This document shows, piece after piece, positions 54,171-63,943 of a stretch of DNA of 64,000 bases. Below the pieces are notes generated by a model. The model was not told the DNA's origin. It was given only the letters and a program-made list of their open reading frames with translations, and made no database searches. This DNA is from Acidovorax sp. 69 (GTDB taxonomy: Bacteria; Pseudomonadota; Gammaproteobacteria; Burkholderiales; Burkholderiaceae_C). A program made the position numbers and the translations under genes. The stretch covers positions 2,418,501 to 2,482,500 of the forward strand of contig NZ_PGEP01000001.1 of the NCBI RefSeq assembly GCF_002797445.1, written 5' to 3'. Every line of letters starts with the position of its first letter. The stretch's first letter is position 1.

Positions 54171-55637
54171 ATGAAAAAAACCTTCATGGGCGTGCGCCTG
54201 CGCCGCCTGCGCGAAGAGCGCGGCATGACCCAGATTGCGCTGGCGCGGGCGCTCGACTTGTCGGCCAGCTACCTCAACCAGCTGGAGCAGAACCAGCGCC
54301 CGCTCACGGTGCCCGTGCTGCTCAAGATCAACGCCGTGTTCGGTGTGGATGTGCAGCGCTTTTCGGACGACGACGAGGCGCGACTCATTACCGGCTTGCG
54401 CGAGGCGCTGGCCGATCTGCCTGTTGGCGTGGGGGGAGGTGTGGGCGGGGAGGGTGATGCCGTGTCGCTGGCCGAGGTCCGCGAACTGGCTGCCGGCATG
54501 CCTGCTGTGGCGCGTGTTCTGCTCGCGTTGCACCAGCGCCATCGGCAGGCGCTGGAGCGGCTGGAGGCCCTGGGCAACGACCGAAATGGGGCAGGCGCGG
54601 TGTCGCACCACCCACCCATGGCCTACGAGGAAGTGCGCGATTTCTTTTTCGCGCGCCAGAACCACATTGCCGAGCTGGATGACGCTGCCGAGTTGTGCGC
54701 CGCCGACTGGGGGCTGTTGCCTGGCCGTGCCGACGAAGGGCTGGCACGGCGGCTACATCAGGCCCATGGCGTGCGCGTGGTGGACGTGGCCGATTTGCCG
54801 GGGCAGGCGCAGCGCGTGTTCCAGGCCGAGGCCGGGGTGCTGCAATTGTCGGCGGGGCTGGAGCGTGGGCAGCGCGCGTTCCAGATGGCAACACAGTTGG
54901 CGTTTCTGGAGCAGGGCGCTGAGTTGCGGCGCATTGCAGATGCTGCGGGCCTGTCGGGTGACCAGGCCAGAGCCTTGGCGCGCATTGGCCTGGCCAACTA
55001 CTTTGCAGGTGCCCTGGTGTTGCCGTACACCGCCTTCCTGCGGGCGGCCGAAGCTGCTCACTATGACATCGACCGGCTGGGCCACCAGTTCGGCGTGGGC
55101 TTTGAGACGGTGTGCCACCGCCTGTCGACCTTGCAGCGCCCCACTGCACGCGGCGTGCCGTTCTTCTTCATCCGGGTGGACCGTGCGGGCAACATCAGCA
55201 AGCGCCAGTCGGCCACACACTTTCACTTCAGCAAGATCGGCGGCACCTGCCCGCTGTGGAACGTGTACGAGGCCTTTGCCCAGCCGGGCCGCACCGTGCC
55301 GCAGTTGGCGCGCATGCCCGATGGCCGCGCCTACCTGTGGGTGGCGCGCACCGTGTCGCGCAGCGGTGGCGGGTGGGGCGCGCCGGGCAAGGAATTCTCG
55401 GTGGCGCTGGGCTGCGACATTCGCCATGCACCGCAACTGGTGTACTCGCGCGGGCTGGACCTGGCCAGCCCGGAGGCCGCTGTGCCCATTGGTATGGGAT
55501 GCAAGGTGTGCGAGCGCGATGCCTGCCCGCAGCGGGCATTCCCCCCCATCGGGCGGGCGCTGGATGTGAATGAAAACCACAGCCGCTTTGCGCCTTATCC
55601 TGTGGCGACCCTCCCTGCGGGTGGATCGAAACCGTGA
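54171..55637 (+). CDS. ScfR/RamB-type regulator (XRE HTH + DUF2083), likely of the prp operon
   Basis: 488 residues. XRE helix-turn-helix at about 5-60: GVRLRRLREERGMTQIALAR, LSASYLNQLEQNQRPLTVPV. The middle (about 130-290) resembles an IrrE-type domain, with RAFQMATQLAFLEQGAELRR but no HExxH. The C-terminal DUF2083 part has FFFIRVDRAGNISKRQSATH, FHFSKIGGTCPLWNVYEAF and a Cys motif, CKVCERDACPQR. Family members control acyl-CoA or propionate genes and may sense short acyl-CoA. Divergent position from prp genes with repeated TTGCGAA sites supports that role. The ATG at 54171 is used. Confidence 0.88.
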   Translation: MKKTFMGVRLRRLREERGMTQIALARALDLSASYLNQLEQNQRPLTVPVLLKINAVFGVDVQRFSDDDEARLITGLREALADLPVGVGGGVGGEGDAVSLAEVRELAAGMPAVARVLLALHQRHRQALERLEALGNDRNGAGAVSHHPPMAYEEVRDFFFARQNHIAELDDAAELCAADWGLLPGRADEGLARRLHQAHGVRVVDVADLPGQAQRVFQAEAGVLQLSAGLERGQRAFQMATQLAFLEQGAELRRIADAAGLSGDQARALARIGLANYFAGALVLPYTAFLRAAEAAHYDIDRLGHQFGVGFETVCHRLSTLQRPTARGVPFFFIRVDRAGNISKRQSATHFHFSKIGGTCPLWNVYEAFAQPGRTVPQLARMPDGRAYLWVARTVSRSGGGWGAPGKEFSVALGCDIRHAPQLVYSRGLDLASPEAAVPIGMGCKVCERDACPQRAFPPIGRALDVNENHSRFAPYPVATLPAGGSKP

Positions 55638-55663
55638 CCCATCAGTCATTAAATATGCTCATC

Positions 55664-55713
55664 ATTTCATAGCTTGTCAGGCAGGATGCTGTTGCGCTGG
55701 AGGCACTTTTTTA
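55664..55713 (+). repeat. Dispersed palindromic repeat, diverged copy
   Basis: ATTTCATAGCTTGTCAGGCA then GTTGCGCTGGAGGCACTTTT match the two halves of the family. It sits between scfR and the CHASE-domain gene. Confidence 0.55.
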
Positions 55714-55860
55714 TTAAAAAGGCGGCAGTAACAAAATGTTGGTACCACGCGTGCGCGATTGCAGCTATCCTGCGCTCTTCCTCCACGGCCCGGCCGGACA
55801 ACTGGCTGGCGATGCAAAGGCGCACTTCTGACTGCCCTGAGTTCCCCTTCCCCGGCTGAT

Positions 55861-58800
55861 ATGACACGGCAAGGCCGCTACCGGCACTGGTTGTCAGGCT
55901 TGGGTGTGGCTGCGCTGGGCCTTGCGCTGAGCCTCTGGTTGGGGTGGCGCCAGGCAGATTCGATGGCCCAGATCGAAGAAGCCCGTTTCACCCAGGAAGC
56001 GCGTGCATTTTCTGAAGCCCTCAGTCAGCGCATCGCTGGCCATACCGAAGTGGTCAATGGCCTGCGTGGCCTGTTTACCGCCAACCCGCGACTCTCCCGC
56101 CTGGACTTTGAGCGCGCCGCCAGTGAAATGGAGGTGGGCCAGCGCTACCCAGGCGTGCGCAACCTGTCGTTCACGCGCTGGGTGCCGGGTCCCGAGCGCG
56201 CGGCCTACGAGGCCCGCGTGCGGGCCGACAAATCGCTGTCTCCCGATGGATTCCCCGATTTCAAGATCCACCCGCCGGGCGAGCGGGCCGAATACTTTGT
56301 GGCCGAGTACCTGTGGCCCATGGTGGGCAACGAGAGTGTTCTGGGTCTAGACATCAGCGCGCAGCCCACCAACCTGGCGGCCATGCGCTACAGCCGCGAC
56401 AGTGGCCAAACGGTGGTGTCCGCTCCGTTTGACCTGTTGCAGGAAGACAGGCACCGCGCAGGCATCGTTATTCGAGTGCCCGTGTTCGACCCGACGGCCG
56501 GCACGGCCGAGCTGCGTTTTCTGGGCGCTGTGGCGTCCACCATCCGGGTGTATGACCTGGTGCAGGGGTTGGGCAGCCAAGGCTTTCTCAATGGCATTGC
56601 GGTGGCCATGACTGACCAGGGGCCGGTGCGTGTTGATTCGGGCGACAACCGGGTGCGCCCTCTGCTGGAGCAGACTGCGCCCGGCGTGCCTGGCGCGTTG
56701 CCCCTGGTGCGCGACCTGGTGGTGCACGACCGTCGCTGGCAGCTGACCTTTCATCCCACGCGCTCGTTCCTTGCGCCGTCCGAGTCGCGCCTGCCTTTGC
56801 TGGCGGGACTGGCCGGGGCGCTGGTATCTCTGCTGCTGGCATCGACGGTGGGCCTGCTGGTGCGCCAGCGCACCACGGCGCTGGTGCGTGCCCAGGTGTC
56901 TGACGATGCGCGAAGCGAAAGCGAGGAGCGGTTTCGTGCCCTGTTCAACCAGGCCACGGTGGGCGTAGCCCAGGTGGACTCTGACACCGGTCAGTTTTTG
57001 CGCGTCAACCAGCGCTATGCCGCCATACTGGGTTACAGCGTGGAGGAGATGGTGGGCAAAACCTTCCAGAGCTTCACCCACCCGGACGATGTGGCGGTCG
57101 ATTTTGCGCAGGCGCAGCGCCTCAGAACCGGCGAGCTTCCCGAGTACCGTCTCGAAAAACGCTACATCCACAAGGACGGGCACGAGGTCTGGGGCGATCT
57201 CACCGTGTCGTCCATGTGGACGTCGGGTTCGGCGCCCGGCCACCACATTGCGGTGGTGCAGGACATCACCTCGCGCAAACGCATGGAGGAAACCCTGCGC
57301 GCCAATGAGCAGCGCTTGCGCCTCATTCTGGAGCGCCTTCCCATGGGTCTGTGCCTGGTGCAGGACGACGGCCTCATCAGTTTTCGCAATGAACGCTATG
57401 TCCAGATCTGCGGCTATACGCAAGACGAAGTCCCGGATATCAAAACCTGGTGGCTGCGTGCCTACCCGGATACCCTTGAACGCGAAGCCATCCTGCAAAA
57501 ACTGGCGGAGATCAAAAAGCAGGGCGTGATCCCCGCTGCCGAGTACACCATCACCTGCGCAGACGGCAAGCACAAGCCGGTGGAGATTTCCGGCATTTTT
57601 GTCGAGGGCGGGCGCCTCATCACCATGCAGGATCTCAGCCAGCACAAGGCTGCCGAGGAAGAAATCAACAACCTGGCCTACTACGACCCGCTCACCCGCC
57701 TGCCGAATCGGCGGCTGCTGATGGACCGGCTCCAGCAGGCGCTGGCCACCAGTGCACGCCACCAACGCAGCGGCGCCTTGCTGATGCTGGATCTGGACAA
57801 TTTCAAGACCCTCAACGAGACCCGGGGCCATGACCGGGGCGATGCCCTTTTGCTGCAGGTGGCGCACCGTCTGCGCGGCTGCGTGCACGAGGATGACACC
57901 GTCGCCCGACAGGGGGGTGACGAGTTTGTGGTGGTGCTTGAAGACTTGGGGGGCAGCCCTGAGGAGGCGGCAGCGCGCGGCGAAGAGGTGGGCCAGCGCA
58001 TCTTGTCGGTGCTGCGCGAGCCCTATCAACTCGATGGCGACGCCCATCACAGCTCGCTGAGCATGGGGGTGACCATCTTCAGCGGCATGCGCGAGACGGT
58101 GGATGAGCTGCTCAAACGCGCGGACCTGGCGCTGTACCAGGCCAAGGATGCGGGCCGTGACACCCTGCGCTTTTACGACCCCCAGATGCAGGCAGCCGTG
58201 AGCGCGCGGGCCACGCTGGAGCTGGACATGCGCGCTGGCCTGGCCCAGGGGCAGTTTGAGCTGTACTACCAGCCACAGATCGATCACGGCAGGATCACCG
58301 GTGCCGAAGCCTTGCTGCGCTGGCGCCACCCGCGCGATGGATTCATTTCACCCGCGCATTTCATCCCGCTGGCCGAGGAAACCGGGCTCATCCTGCCGCT
58401 GGGCGAATGGGTACTCCAGACCGCCTGCAAGCGCCTGGCCTCATGGGCGCTGCGGCCCGAGCTGGCCACGCTGAGCCTGGCCGTCAATGTGAGCCCCCGC
58501 CAGTTTCACCAGAGTGGTTTTGTGGCCCAGGTGCTGGCGTCCCTGGCGGGCTCCGGGGCCAATGGACACCAACTCAAGCTGGAAATGACCGAAAGCCTGC
58601 TGCTGGAGGACGTGGAAGACACCATCGACAAGATGGGCCAGCTCAAGGGCTATGGCGTGGGCTTTTCGCTCGACGACTTCGGTACCGGCTATTCATCGTT
58701 GTCCTACCTTAAACGCCTGCCGCTCGATCAGCTCAAGATCGACCAGAGTTTTGTGCGCGATGTGCTGACAGACCCCAACGATGCGGCCATTGCCCGCACG

Positions 58801-59028
58801 GTGGTGGCTTTGGGCACCAGCCTGGGCCTGCGTGTGATTGCCGAGGGGGTAGAGACTGCCGCGCAACTCGAATTCCTGGAGCGCCACCATTGCCACGCCT
58901 GGCAGGGCTATCTGCTGAGCCCGCCCGTGCCGGTGGCCGAGTTTGAGGAACTGGTGCGACGAACGAATGGCAGCGCTCCAGCCGCCACAGCGGGCGTTGT
59001 TCCGAGCGCCTCGCCGCCCGACCCATGA
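55861..59028 (+). CDS. CHASE-PAS-PAS-GGDEF-EAL membrane protein, c-di-GMP turnover
   Basis: 1055 residues. Membrane segment at about 11-29 (LSGLGVAALGLALSLWLGW), periplasmic CHASE domain at 40-290 (GLRGLFTANPRLSRLDFERA, AEYFVAEYLWPMVGNESVLG), second segment at 310-333. Two PAS domains lie at about 350-470 and 475-595. GGDEF at 605-770 with an intact ARQGGDEFVVVLED (GGDEF at 685-689). EAL at 785-1030 with EAL at 816-818, EMTESLLLED, DDFGTGYSSLSYL and VIAEGVETAAQ. Both catalytic sites look intact, so it may make or degrade c-di-GMP depending on an external signal. ATG at 55861. Confidence 0.92.
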   Translation: MTRQGRYRHWLSGLGVAALGLALSLWLGWRQADSMAQIEEARFTQEARAFSEALSQRIAGHTEVVNGLRGLFTANPRLSRLDFERAASEMEVGQRYPGVRNLSFTRWVPGPERAAYEARVRADKSLSPDGFPDFKIHPPGERAEYFVAEYLWPMVGNESVLGLDISAQPTNLAAMRYSRDSGQTVVSAPFDLLQEDRHRAGIVIRVPVFDPTAGTAELRFLGAVASTIRVYDLVQGLGSQGFLNGIAVAMTDQGPVRVDSGDNRVRPLLEQTAPGVPGALPLVRDLVVHDRRWQLTFHPTRSFLAPSESRLPLLAGLAGALVSLLLASTVGLLVRQRTTALVRAQVSDDARSESEERFRALFNQATVGVAQVDSDTGQFLRVNQRYAAILGYSVEEMVGKTFQSFTHPDDVAVDFAQAQRLRTGELPEYRLEKRYIHKDGHEVWGDLTVSSMWTSGSAPGHHIAVVQDITSRKRMEETLRANEQRLRLILERLPMGLCLVQDDGLISFRNERYVQICGYTQDEVPDIKTWWLRAYPDTLEREAILQKLAEIKKQGVIPAAEYTITCADGKHKPVEISGIFVEGGRLITMQDLSQHKAAEEEINNLAYYDPLTRLPNRRLLMDRLQQALATSARHQRSGALLMLDLDNFKTLNETRGHDRGDALLLQVAHRLRGCVHEDDTVARQGGDEFVVVLEDLGGSPEEAAARGEEVGQRILSVLREPYQLDGDAHHSSLSMGVTIFSGMRETVDELLKRADLALYQAKDAGRDTLRFYDPQMQAAVSARATLELDMRAGLAQGQFELYYQPQIDHGRITGAEALLRWRHPRDGFISPAHFIPLAEETGLILPLGEWVLQTACKRLASWALRPELATLSLAVNVSPRQFHQSGFVAQVLASLAGSGANGHQLKLEMTESLLLEDVEDTIDKMGQLKGYGVGFSLDDFGTGYSSLSYLKRLPLDQLKIDQSFVRDVLTDPNDAAIARTVVALGTSLGLRVIAEGVETAAQLEFLERHHCHAWQGYLLSPPVPVAEFEELVRRTNGSAPAATAGVVPSASPPDP

Positions 59029-59091
59029 AGCCCTTTCTCCTCAAGGACTTGTGGTGCGGCCTATCATGCCTGCGCCCTTCATTGCTCCTCC

Positions 59092-60144
59092 ATGTTCTTC
59101 AAGAAACCTCCAACGCTCGCCCCCGAGGGTTTTGACCCACAACGGGAAAGGTCGGTCATTGCCGAGATGCTGCTCAGGCGCTCTGCCAAACTGATCCTTG
59201 GGCGCAGTGAGCTGGAGATCATTCGCGGCGTGTGCCAGGCCATCGTCGATGTGACGCCCCATGTCCGCCTCGCCTGGACCTGGTTTGGCCCCTCCGATAC
59301 GCAGACCATCCGCCCGCAGGTGTACGCCGGTCCGGCGGCGGCTTATGCAGAAACGCTGCAGATCGAGCGCAATCTTCTGACGCAACTGGGCCCTGCCTTT
59401 GCCACCCTGGAAGGCAAGTCCGTTGGGTCTTTCACAGTGTCCCCGTTGTCGCCGTTTGGCCCTTGGCGCGACGCGGCCCGACACCACGGCATCCGCCATG
59501 TGCTGGCCCTGCCGATTGCGTCCACCTTCAATGGCTACAGCGGCATCTTTGTGCTGTACGCCGACCGGGACGGATATTTCGATGAAGTGGGTGTCAGCCT
59601 GTTTGCTGGCCTGGCGGAGCTGTTTGGTTCGCTCATGACAGTGGCTGCCGAGCGCCAGGAGTTGCAGCGCGCCGCCTACCACGACGCGCTCACAGGCCTG
59701 CTCAACCGACATGCCGTGGATTTGATCGACCGTCGTGTGTACCGCGCGTCTTTGTTCGAGCCGGTTTCGTCCATCCTGTTGCTGGACCTTGACCATTTCA
59801 AGAACATCAATGACCGCCATGGCCATGATGCGGGTGACAAGGTCCTGCAGGCCGTGGCACGGGTACTGAACGACACGCTGCGGCGGGGCGATGAGATCAT
59901 CCGCTGGGGTGGTGAGGAATTTCTGGTTTGCCTGCCACAGACCGCGCTGCCCGACGCCCTGAAGGTGGCCGAAAAATTGCGCCGGGCGGTCGAGGGCGTC
60001 ACTGATCCTGCGCCGCTCACGGTGTCTATTGGCGCCAGCGAGATTCCCACCTTGCAGCACTTGGCCCAAGCTGTCGCCCGGGCCGACCAGGCCTTGCTCC
60101 GGGCGAAGGCGGGTGGTCGTAACCAGGTGTGTGTGCTGCACTGA
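59092..60144 (+). CDS. GAF-GGEEF diguanylate cyclase
   Basis: 350 residues, cytoplasmic. A GAF-like sensor at about 25-185 (IIRGVCQAIVDVTPHVRLAW, GIRHVLALPIASTFNGYSGI), then a GGDEF domain with SSILLLDLDHFKNINDRHGH and RWGGEEFLVCLP at 272-283. GGEEF is a fully active variant. The DTLRRGDEII stretch just before the signature includes RRGD but not a standard RxxD inhibitory site at the right distance. It starts 63 bases after the CHASE protein and may be cotranscribed with it. Confidence 0.9.
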   Translation: MFFKKPPTLAPEGFDPQRERSVIAEMLLRRSAKLILGRSELEIIRGVCQAIVDVTPHVRLAWTWFGPSDTQTIRPQVYAGPAAAYAETLQIERNLLTQLGPAFATLEGKSVGSFTVSPLSPFGPWRDAARHHGIRHVLALPIASTFNGYSGIFVLYADRDGYFDEVGVSLFAGLAELFGSLMTVAAERQELQRAAYHDALTGLLNRHAVDLIDRRVYRASLFEPVSSILLLDLDHFKNINDRHGHDAGDKVLQAVARVLNDTLRRGDEIIRWGGEEFLVCLPQTALPDALKVAEKLRRAVEGVTDPAPLTVSIGASEIPTLQHLAQAVARADQALLRAKAGGRNQVCVLH

Positions 60145-60165
60145 GGCGGGGGCGATTGGCAAGCA

Positions 60166-60218
60166 AAATTCATAGCAACCAGGGAACGGCCAACAAGCGC
60201 CTGGGCCGGTTTTTGGGG
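60166..60218 (+). repeat. Possible degenerate copy of the dispersed repeat
   Basis: AAAATTCATAGCAACCAGGG then AACAAGCGCCTGGGCCGGTT keep the order of core words with several changes. Low confidence. It lies in the 252-base gap before smc. Confidence 0.35.
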
Positions 60219-60396
60219 TGTATTGAGCCCGCTGCTGGCGCATTTGCCCACAGGCCCCGTGGCCGCCCGGGGTGCCGGCAGGCGGCGCGGTATCATTCCT
60301 GCCTTGCCGCAGCCCGCGTGTTTCTTGCCCGCAATGCCCTTGCGGCGTCACTTTGTGCCCTGCGCATCCTGTCCATTTTTGACCGCCCTCTGACCC

Positions 60397-63300
60397 GTGC
60401 GTCTTACCTCGATCAAGCTTTCCGGTTTCAAGTCATTCGCTGAACCCACCAACTTCATGCTGCCCGGGCAACTGGTTGGCGTGGTGGGCCCGAACGGCTG
60501 CGGCAAGTCGAACATCATGGATGCGGTGCGTTGGGTGCTGGGCGAGAGCAAGGCCAGCGAGCTGCGTGGCGAGAGCATGCAGGACGTGATCTTCAGCGGC
60601 ACCACCACGCGCAAGCAGGCCAGCCGCGCCAGCGTGGAGCTGGTGTTCGACAACTCCGACCACCGCGCAGGCGGCCAGTGGGGCCAGTACGGCGAGGTGG
60701 CGGTGCGTCGCGTGCTCACGCGCGACGGCACCAGCAGCTATTACCTGAACAACCAGCCCGTGCGCCGCCGCGACGTGCAGGACGTGTTCCTGGGCACGGG
60801 CCTGGGCCCTCGGGCCTACGCCATCATCGGCCAGGGCACCATCAGCCGCATCATCGAAAGCCGCCCCGAGGAACTGCGCCTGTTCCTCGAAGAGGCTGCA
60901 GGTGTTTCCAAATACAAAGAGCGCCGCCGCGAGACCGAAAACCGCCTGTCGGACACGCGCGAGAACCTCACGCGGGTCGAAGACATCCTGCGCGAGCTGA
61001 ATGCCAACCTCGAAAAGCTCGAAAAGCAGGCCGAGGTCGCCGCCAAATACAACACGCTGCAGGCCGACGCCACGCTCAAGCAGCACCAGCAGTGGTTTTT
61101 GAAGCGCGCCGAAGCCGAAGAGCAGCAGACGAAAGTGCGCCTGGATGGCCTGCAGGCCGTGAACGACCTCGAATCCCGCATGGCCGACCTGCGCGCCGTG
61201 GAGTCCGACCTCGAAACCATCCGCCAGGCCCATTACGCTGCGGGCGACCACGTCAACCAGGCCCAGGGCAAGCTGTATGAAGCCACGGCCGAGGTCGGCA
61301 AGCTTGAAGCCGAGATCCGCTACGTGATCGAGGGCCGCCAGCGCGTGGAACAGCGCCTGGTCACCCTGGCCGAACAAATTGCACAGTGGCAGTCCCGCGA
61401 GGAAGAGGCCGACATCGAACTGGAAAACCTCGCCGGTGCCGGGGTGGACGCCGAAGAGCGTGCAGAAATGCTGGCCGCCCAGGTGGAAGAGCAGGCCATG
61501 CTGCTGCCCGACCTGGAAGACGCCCTGCGCCAGGCGCAAAGCCGCACGTCCGAGCAGCGCAGCACCGTGGTGCAGGTGCAGCAGCAGATTGGCGTGCTGG
61601 CCGCCGAGCAGCGCAGTTTTGATGAACAAAGCCGCCAGCTGGACAGCCGCTTTGAGCGCCTGCGCACCGACCGCAACGCGCTGGCTGCGCCCGACGAAGC
61701 GCGCCTCGACAACCTGCGCGAACAGTTGGCCGAAGCCCAGGAGATCGCCGAAACCACCCAGGCCCGACTGCACGAGCTGCAAGAGTCGGTGCCCCAGCTC
61801 GACGACGACCGCCGCACCCGCCAGCAGGCCGTGAACACCGAAAGCGCCCGCCAGGCCGACCTGTCGGCGCGCATGGAGGCGCTCAAGGCGCTGCAGGAAA
61901 AGGTCAAGACCGACGGCAAACTGCGGCCATGGTTGGCTAAGCATGGACTCGACGGCCTGCAAGGCCTGTGGAGCCGCATTCACATCGAGCCCGGCTGGGA
62001 AAACGCGCTGGAAGCCGCGCTGCGCGAGCGCCTGGCCGCGCTCGAAGTCGGGCGCCTGGACATGGTGCGCGGCTTTCTGGGCTCCGGCGGCAACGATGCG
62101 CCCCCGGCGCGGCTGGCCTTCTATAGCGCCCCGTCCGCAGGTCTGCCAGAGACTCCATCACCACATGCCCGCCTGTCCGACCTCCTGCGCCTGAATGACG
62201 CGGGTTTGCGCGCCGTGCTGGTCGACTGGCTGCAGGGCTGCACTACCGCGCCCACGCTGGACGAAGCCCTAGCCCGCCGCAGCACGCTGCAGCCGGGCGA
62301 GATGGTGTTTGTGCCCTCGGGCCATGCCGTCAGCGCGCACAGCGTGAGTTTTTACGCGCAGGATTCCGAGCAGTCCGGCATGCTGGCACGCGCACAAGAG
62401 ATTGAGCACCTTGAAAAAGAACTGCGCGCGCAGGCATTGATCGCAGAGGAATCGCGCAGCGCCCTGGTCCGTGCCGAGGCCGCATACGCAGATGCCTCGC
62501 AGCGCCTGGTGTCTGCCCGCCGCGAGGCCACCGAGTCGCAAAGCCGCGCCCACGAGTTGCAGGTCGAAACCCTGCGCCTCACCCAACTGGCCGAGCAGAC
62601 GCGCGCGCGCAGCCAACAAATTGACGGCGACCTGGCCGAGGTGGAGGCCCAACTGGCCGACCTGCAGGAGCGCCGCGTGTCCGCCGAAGCGCGGTTTGAA
62701 GAACTGGACATGCAACTGGCCGACAGCCAGGAGCGCGAAGCACAACTGGGCGACAAGGTGATCGAAGCCGAGCGCAAGCTCACGGCCTGCCGCGAGCAGC
62801 AACGCACGCTGGAGCGCCAGGCGCAAGAGGCCACCTTTTCGCAGCGCAGCGTGGAGGCGCGTCGCGGCGAATTGAACCGCTCCATCGAAACCGCCACGCA
62901 GCAGGCCACGGCCCTTGCCGACGAACAACAGCGCGCCCGCGACGAACTCGCCCGCCTGTCTGACGCCGCCGCGCAAGGCGGCCTACAGCAGGCGCTGGAC
63001 GTGAAAATGGAGCGCGAAAAGGCCCTGGGCGCCCAGCGCAGCGAATACGACGACCTGACCACCAAGCTGCGCGCCAGCGACGAGCGCCGCATGCAGCTCG
63101 AACGCGCGCTCGATCCGCTTCGCGCACGCATCACCGAATTCCAGCTCAAGGAACAGGCCGCGCGCCTGGGCCTGGAGCAATACACCACCTTGCTGGCCGA
63201 CAACCAGGCCGACCTGGAAGCCGTGGCCCAGTCGATTGCCGACGGCAATGTGCGCGTGGGCGGCCTGCAAAGCGAGATCGATCGCCTGCACCGCGAAATC

Positions 63301-63921
63301 GCCGCGCTGGGCGCTGTGAACCTGGCCGCGCTGGATGAGCTCAAGCTCGCCAGCGAACGCAAGGTCTTCCTTGATGCGCAGACCGCCGACCTGACCGAGG
63401 CCATGAACACGCTGGAAGACGCGATCCGCAAGATCGACGGCGAAACGCGCCAGCTGCTGTCGGGCACGTTTGACACCGTCAACGGCCATTTCGGGCGCAT
63501 GTTCCCCGAGCTGTTCGGCGGCGGTCAGGCCAAGCTCATCATCACGGGCGACGAAATTCTGGATTCTGGCGTGCAGGTGATGGCGCAGCCACCCGGCAAG
63601 AAGAACCAGACCATCCACCTGCTGTCGGGTGGCGAGAAGGCGCTCACGGCGATCGCGCTGGTGTTCGCCATCTTCCAGCTCAACCCTGCACCCTTTTGCC
63701 TGCTGGACGAAGTGGACGCGCCGCTGGACGACGCCAACACCGAGCGCTATGCCAAGCTGGTGTCCAGCATGAGCAAGAGCACGCAGTTTTTGTTCATCAG
63801 CCACAACAAGATCGCCATGGAGATGGCCGAGCAACTGATCGGCGTGACCATGCAGGAGCAGGGCGTCTCGCGCATCGTGGCGGTGGACATGGAGTCCGCC
63901 TTGTCCATGGCCGACGCCTGA
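60397..63921 (+). CDS. smc: Chromosome segregation ATPase SMC
   Basis: 1174 residues, usual SMC length. Head: LTSIKLSGFKSFAEPTNFML, Walker A VGPNGCGKSNIMDAVRWVLG at about 30-49, then DVIFSGT and GTGLGPRAYAIIGQGTISRI. Long coiled coil, a hinge at about 505-650 (LWSRIHIEPGWENALEAALR), return coil, and the C-terminal head with signature LLSGGEKALTAIALVFAIFQ, and Walker B FCLLDEVDAPLDDANTERY. SMC with ScpA/ScpB organises newly replicated origins. The start is a GTG at 60397. zipA follows after 22 bases, an order I recall for Burkholderiales. Confidence 0.96.
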   Translation: MRLTSIKLSGFKSFAEPTNFMLPGQLVGVVGPNGCGKSNIMDAVRWVLGESKASELRGESMQDVIFSGTTTRKQASRASVELVFDNSDHRAGGQWGQYGEVAVRRVLTRDGTSSYYLNNQPVRRRDVQDVFLGTGLGPRAYAIIGQGTISRIIESRPEELRLFLEEAAGVSKYKERRRETENRLSDTRENLTRVEDILRELNANLEKLEKQAEVAAKYNTLQADATLKQHQQWFLKRAEAEEQQTKVRLDGLQAVNDLESRMADLRAVESDLETIRQAHYAAGDHVNQAQGKLYEATAEVGKLEAEIRYVIEGRQRVEQRLVTLAEQIAQWQSREEEADIELENLAGAGVDAEERAEMLAAQVEEQAMLLPDLEDALRQAQSRTSEQRSTVVQVQQQIGVLAAEQRSFDEQSRQLDSRFERLRTDRNALAAPDEARLDNLREQLAEAQEIAETTQARLHELQESVPQLDDDRRTRQQAVNTESARQADLSARMEALKALQEKVKTDGKLRPWLAKHGLDGLQGLWSRIHIEPGWENALEAALRERLAALEVGRLDMVRGFLGSGGNDAPPARLAFYSAPSAGLPETPSPHARLSDLLRLNDAGLRAVLVDWLQGCTTAPTLDEALARRSTLQPGEMVFVPSGHAVSAHSVSFYAQDSEQSGMLARAQEIEHLEKELRAQALIAEESRSALVRAEAAYADASQRLVSARREATESQSRAHELQVETLRLTQLAEQTRARSQQIDGDLAEVEAQLADLQERRVSAEARFEELDMQLADSQEREAQLGDKVIEAERKLTACREQQRTLERQAQEATFSQRSVEARRGELNRSIETATQQATALADEQQRARDELARLSDAAAQGGLQQALDVKMEREKALGAQRSEYDDLTTKLRASDERRMQLERALDPLRARITEFQLKEQAARLGLEQYTTLLADNQADLEAVAQSIADGNVRVGGLQSEIDRLHREIAALGAVNLAALDELKLASERKVFLDAQTADLTEAMNTLEDAIRKIDGETRQLLSGTFDTVNGHFGRMFPELFGGGQAKLIITGDEILDSGVQVMAQPPGKKNQTIHLLSGGEKALTAIALVFAIFQLNPAPFCLLDEVDAPLDDANTERYAKLVSSMSKSTQFLFISHNKIAMEMAEQLIGVTMQEQGVSRIVAVDMESALSMADA

Positions 63922-63943
63922 AACCCCCCAACTTTCTGAACCC

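Noticed and set aside
56347..58329. Open frame of 660 codons on the minus strand opposite the CHASE gene
   Set aside because: Opposite strand of an intact CHASE-PAS-GGDEF-EAL gene; no similarity to known families.
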